Assembly: GCA_964395765.1 (NCBI GenBank)
Contig: CAYNCU010000227.1
Coordinates: 1-6,346, forward strand
Length of the DNA: 6,346 nucleotides
Direction of reading: 5' to 3'
DNA from: DATDPY01 sp964395765
GTDB lineage: Bacteria; Bacteroidota; Bacteroidia; Cytophagales; Cyclobacteriaceae
The notes beneath the pieces were generated by a model. The model searched no databases. It saw only the letters and a program-made list of their open reading frames with translations, and was not told where the DNA came from. Each line of letters starts with the position of its first letter. The stretch's first letter is position 1. The translations under genes were made by a program, and so were the position numbers. Positions 3,681 through 6,346 of the stretch are shown here, in pieces.

Positions 3681-6346
3681 ATGGCAAAACAGCGAAAACC
3701 TAAAACCGGTGACAAGACCGGAAAGAAAAAAAATAAACCAGCCGGAAAAATTAGTGAAGAAAGCGGTGATCTAATTCATGATGTCATCCCTATACAGGGG
3801 CTATATCAGGACTGGTTCCTGGATTATGCCTCTTATGTGATCCTTGAAAGGGCAGTACCGGCCATTGAGGATGGGCTGAAACCCGTTCAACGCCGTATCA
3901 TGCACGCCATGAAGGAGGTGGATGACGGGCGGTTCAACAAGGTGGCCAATATCATCGGAAATACCATGCAGTATCACCCGCATGGGGATGCCTCCATTTC
4001 GGAAGCCATTGTGAATATCGGTCAGAAAGACCTGCTGATCGATACCCAGGGGAACTGGGGGGATATCAGGACCGGCGACGGCGCAGCCGCCTCCCGCTAT
4101 ATCGAGGCCCGCCTTTCAAAATTTGCCCTTGACGTGGTATTCAATCCGGATACAACCGAATGGCAACTATCCTATGACGGCAGGAAAAAAGAACCCGTCA
4201 CCCTGCCGGTAAAGTTCCCGCTTTTATTGGCGATGGGAGTTGACGGCATTGCCGTGGGCCTCTCAACGAAAGTAATGCCCCACAACTTCATTGAATTGAT
4301 CGACGCATCGATAGCTATTTTAAAAGGCAAAAAAATCCAGGTTCTTCCTGATTTTCCCACAGGAGGGATGGCCGATTTTTCCGAATATAATGAAGGCCTT
4401 CGGGGTGGAAGGATCCGGATCAGGGCGCATATCGACGAGCCGGATAAAAAAACACTCGTCGTAAAAGATATTCCCTATGGGACGACAACGACCAGTCTTA
4501 TTGAATCGATTGTAAAAGCAAACGATAAGGGTAATATCAAGATCAAAAAGGTGGTTGACAATACCGCCAGGGAGGTTGAAATTGAGATTCACCTTGCTCC
4601 GGGTCAGTCGCCTAATCAGACGATGGATGCATTATATGCCTTTACCGATTGTGAAGTCAGCATATCGCCCAATGCCTGCGTGATCGTTAATGATAAACCG
4701 AGTTTTCTGAGCGTTAATGAAATCCTCAGGATCTGTACCGACCAGACAGTGGAATTATTACGAAGGGAACTGGAAATCAAAAAATCCGAGTTGCTCGAAA
4801 AGATTTTATTTTCATCCCTTGAAAAAATATTCATTGAAAAAAGAATATACCGGAACATTGAGGAATGCGAAACTTGGGAAGCCGTTATTGCTACCATTGA
4901 CAAGGGATTGAAACCTTATAAAAAGCAATTTTACAGGGAAATTACGGATGACGACATTGTTCGGCTCACAGAAATTAAAATTAAAAGAATTTCGAAGTTT
5001 GATTCCTTTAAAGCCGACGAGCAGTTAAAGAAATTACAGGATGACCTTGCCCAGGTAGAATATAATATCAAACATCTTATCGATTATTCTATTCGGTATT
5101 TCCAGGGATTAAAGGATAAATATTCCAAAGGAAAAGAGAGAAAAACGGAGATCAGGAATTTCGATACGATAACGGCAAGCGTAGTGACCGCCAATAACCA
5201 GAAATTATATGTTAACCGGGCGGATGGATTTATCGGTTACGGGATTAAGAAAGATGAATATGTATGTGATTGTTCCAATCTCGATGATATCATTGCTTTT
5301 CGCAGGGACGGCAAATTCATGGTTTCAAAAATAGCCGATAAGGTTTTCATGGGAAAGGATATATTGCATGTGAGTGTGTTTGATAAAAACGACGAACGAA
5401 TGGTATATAATATGGTGTACCATGACGGCAAAAGCGGGAAATCGCTGGTTAAAAGATTCAAAGTGTTGGGCGTAACCCGTGACAAGGAGTACGACCTTAC
5501 CATGGGCAACCCCAATTCGAAAGCTTTATACCTCACGGCCAACCCCAACGGCGAAGCCGAAACCATTACCGTTTATCTTTCGGCAGGCTGTCGCGCCCAT
5601 AAAAAAATATTTGAATTTGATTTTTCAACGCTGGAAATCAAAGGCAGGGGGGCCAGGGGAAATACGCTTACAAAATATCCCATTCGAAAAGTACAATTAA
5701 AATCGGCTGGCGTTTCCACCCTCGGAGGCCTGGATATTTGGTACGATTCTTCCATCGGTAGGCTGAACCGGGACAGGAGAGGAAATCTGCTGGGAAATTT
5801 TTTGCCGGAAGATCTCTTACTGGCAATAACCGACGATGGAAATTACCAGGTTTATAAATTCGACATCAATCTCCGCTTCGACCCTGAAAAGACCCTGGTC
5901 ATCGAAAAATTTAACCCCGACCATGTAATTCAGGCGGTTTATTTCGATGGCGAAAGCAAAACCTTTTATGTGAAGCGTTTTATTATTGAAACCACCACCC
6001 TCGATAAGAAATTTTATTTCATTACGGAAAACAGGGACTCCAGGCTGTTGATTGCCTCAACCGATGAAAATGCAAAAATTTCCGTTGACTATGATGTTAA
6101 AAGAAAAGACGCCAGAACCCATGAGGAGTTTGAATTAAGCGACCTGATCGATATAAAAGGGTGGAAGGCAACCGGTAAAAAAATCGCCTCCGGTAAGATC
6201 AAAACGGTAAGCCTTATACTACCTGAACCTGAGGGCGTTGTTGAAAAAGCAAGCCCTGATAGGGAAGAGGAAGAGGCAAAAAACAGGGAACTAAGCAGTA
6301 AAGAGAAACCGGCCCCGGGGAAGATCCGGGACAAGAAAAAAGGTTT
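3681..6346 (+). CDS. parC: DNA topoisomerase IV subunit A (DNA-cleaving subunit), 3' end cut by window
   Basis: ParC cuts and rejoins the gate DNA segment and works with ParE. The frame is open from ATG 3681 to the window edge: 888 complete codons, near the full length expected for Bacteroidota ParC. Residues 1-30 are a Lys-rich, probably disordered tail. The breakage-reunion domain starts near 41 (DYASYVILERAVP, then EDGLKPVQRR at 63-72). HPHGDASIS begins at 99, and the catalytic tyrosine is Tyr140 in SRYIEARL. Val198 in STKVMPHN takes the place of the DNA-intercalating Ile. A coiled-coil and exit-gate region covers roughly 360-480, with KGKERKTEIR shortly after it. The C-terminal beta-pinwheel follows, with a degenerate GyrA-box-like KGRGARG at 654-660. 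The last 40 visible residues are highly charged (EEEEAKNRE, then KIRDKKKG), like the end of the protein. The parE stop is 1 base before the ATG. GAGGAGG at 3659-3665 is 15 bases from the ATG, too far for a normal ribosome site, so coupling to parE translation is likely. Confidence 0.95.
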   Translation, partial: MAKQRKPKTGDKTGKKKNKPAGKISEESGDLIHDVIPIQGLYQDWFLDYASYVILERAVPAIEDGLKPVQRRIMHAMKEVDDGRFNKVANIIGNTMQYHPHGDASISEAIVNIGQKDLLIDTQGNWGDIRTGDGAAASRYIEARLSKFALDVVFNPDTTEWQLSYDGRKKEPVTLPVKFPLLLAMGVDGIAVGLSTKVMPHNFIELIDASIAILKGKKIQVLPDFPTGGMADFSEYNEGLRGGRIRIRAHIDEPDKKTLVVKDIPYGTTTTSLIESIVKANDKGNIKIKKVVDNTAREVEIEIHLAPGQSPNQTMDALYAFTDCEVSISPNACVIVNDKPSFLSVNEILRICTDQTVELLRRELEIKKSELLEKILFSSLEKIFIEKRIYRNIEECETWEAVIATIDKGLKPYKKQFYREITDDDIVRLTEIKIKRISKFDSFKADEQLKKLQDDLAQVEYNIKHLIDYSIRYFQGLKDKYSKGKERKTEIRNFDTITASVVTANNQKLYVNRADGFIGYGIKKDEYVCDCSNLDDIIAFRRDGKFMVSKIADKVFMGKDILHVSVFDKNDERMVYNMVYHDGKSGKSLVKRFKVLGVTRDKEYDLTMGNPNSKALYLTANPNGEAETITVYLSAGCRAHKKIFEFDFSTLEIKGRGARGNTLTKYPIRKVQLKSAGVSTLGGLDIWYDSSIGRLNRDRRGNLLGNFLPEDLLLAITDDGNYQVYKFDINLRFDPEKTLVIEKFNPDHVIQAVYFDGESKTFYVKRFIIETTTLDKKFYFITENRDSRLLIASTDENAKISVDYDVKRKDARTHEEFELSDLIDIKGWKATGKKIASGKIKTVSLILPEPEGVVEKASPDREEEEAKNRELSSKEKPAPGKIRDKKKG

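Noticed and set aside
4172..4903. Several antisense frames inside parC
   Set aside because: parC is continuous and conserved across this stretch; the antisense frames are by-products of its codon use.
1..6346. Mobile element, CRISPR array, tRNA, or defence or toxin-antitoxin system
   Set aside because: I saw no transposase, terminal repeats, regular spaced repeats, tRNA-like cloverleaf or toxin-antitoxin pair; the genes are core-type or small envelope genes.

Overview
The window looks like a piece of a Bacteroidota (Bacteroidetes) chromosome. The main reason is the topoisomerase IV pair. The B subunit has the family variants DYGRGIP and GLNGIGTKAVNALS, and the A subunit reads HPHGDASIS and GDGAAASRYIEARL around its active site. 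I recognise both patterns from Bacteroidota proteins, but only from memory. Weak or absent Shine-Dalgarno sites, AT-rich intergenic DNA and moderate-GC coding DNA agree. The species cannot be fixed from this sequence.

Layout from left to right: (1) 3-581, plus strand, the 3' two thirds of a ROK-family sugar kinase, cut at its 5' end by the window edge. (2) 589-975, minus strand, a small lipoprotein with a BamE-like C-terminal half, converging on the kinase with only 7 bp between the stops. (3) 976-1101, a divergent intergenic region with a small hairpin. (4) 1102-1593, plus strand, a four-helix membrane protein of unknown function. (5) 1594-1804, an AT-rich spacer with a perfect 10-bp inverted repeat and an imperfect direct repeat. 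(6) 1805-3679, parE, and (7) 3681 to beyond the window end, parC, one base apart.

parE and parC encode the two subunits of topoisomerase IV (ParC2ParE2), the ATP-driven type IIA enzyme that unlinks daughter chromosomes. Their 1-bp spacing indicates one transcript and probably translational coupling. The AT-rich spacer is the most likely place for their promoter. The kinase, lipoprotein and membrane protein have no evident functional link to topoisomerase IV.

I found no mobile element, CRISPR array, RNA gene or defence system, and nothing that amounts to a new multi-gene system. This is mostly ordinary core-genome sequence. The points most worth checking are the naturally Ala-substituted quinolone-contact position in ParC, the ROK kinase without its zinc-binding cysteines, the AT-rich dyad before parE, and the two uncharacterised small proteins.
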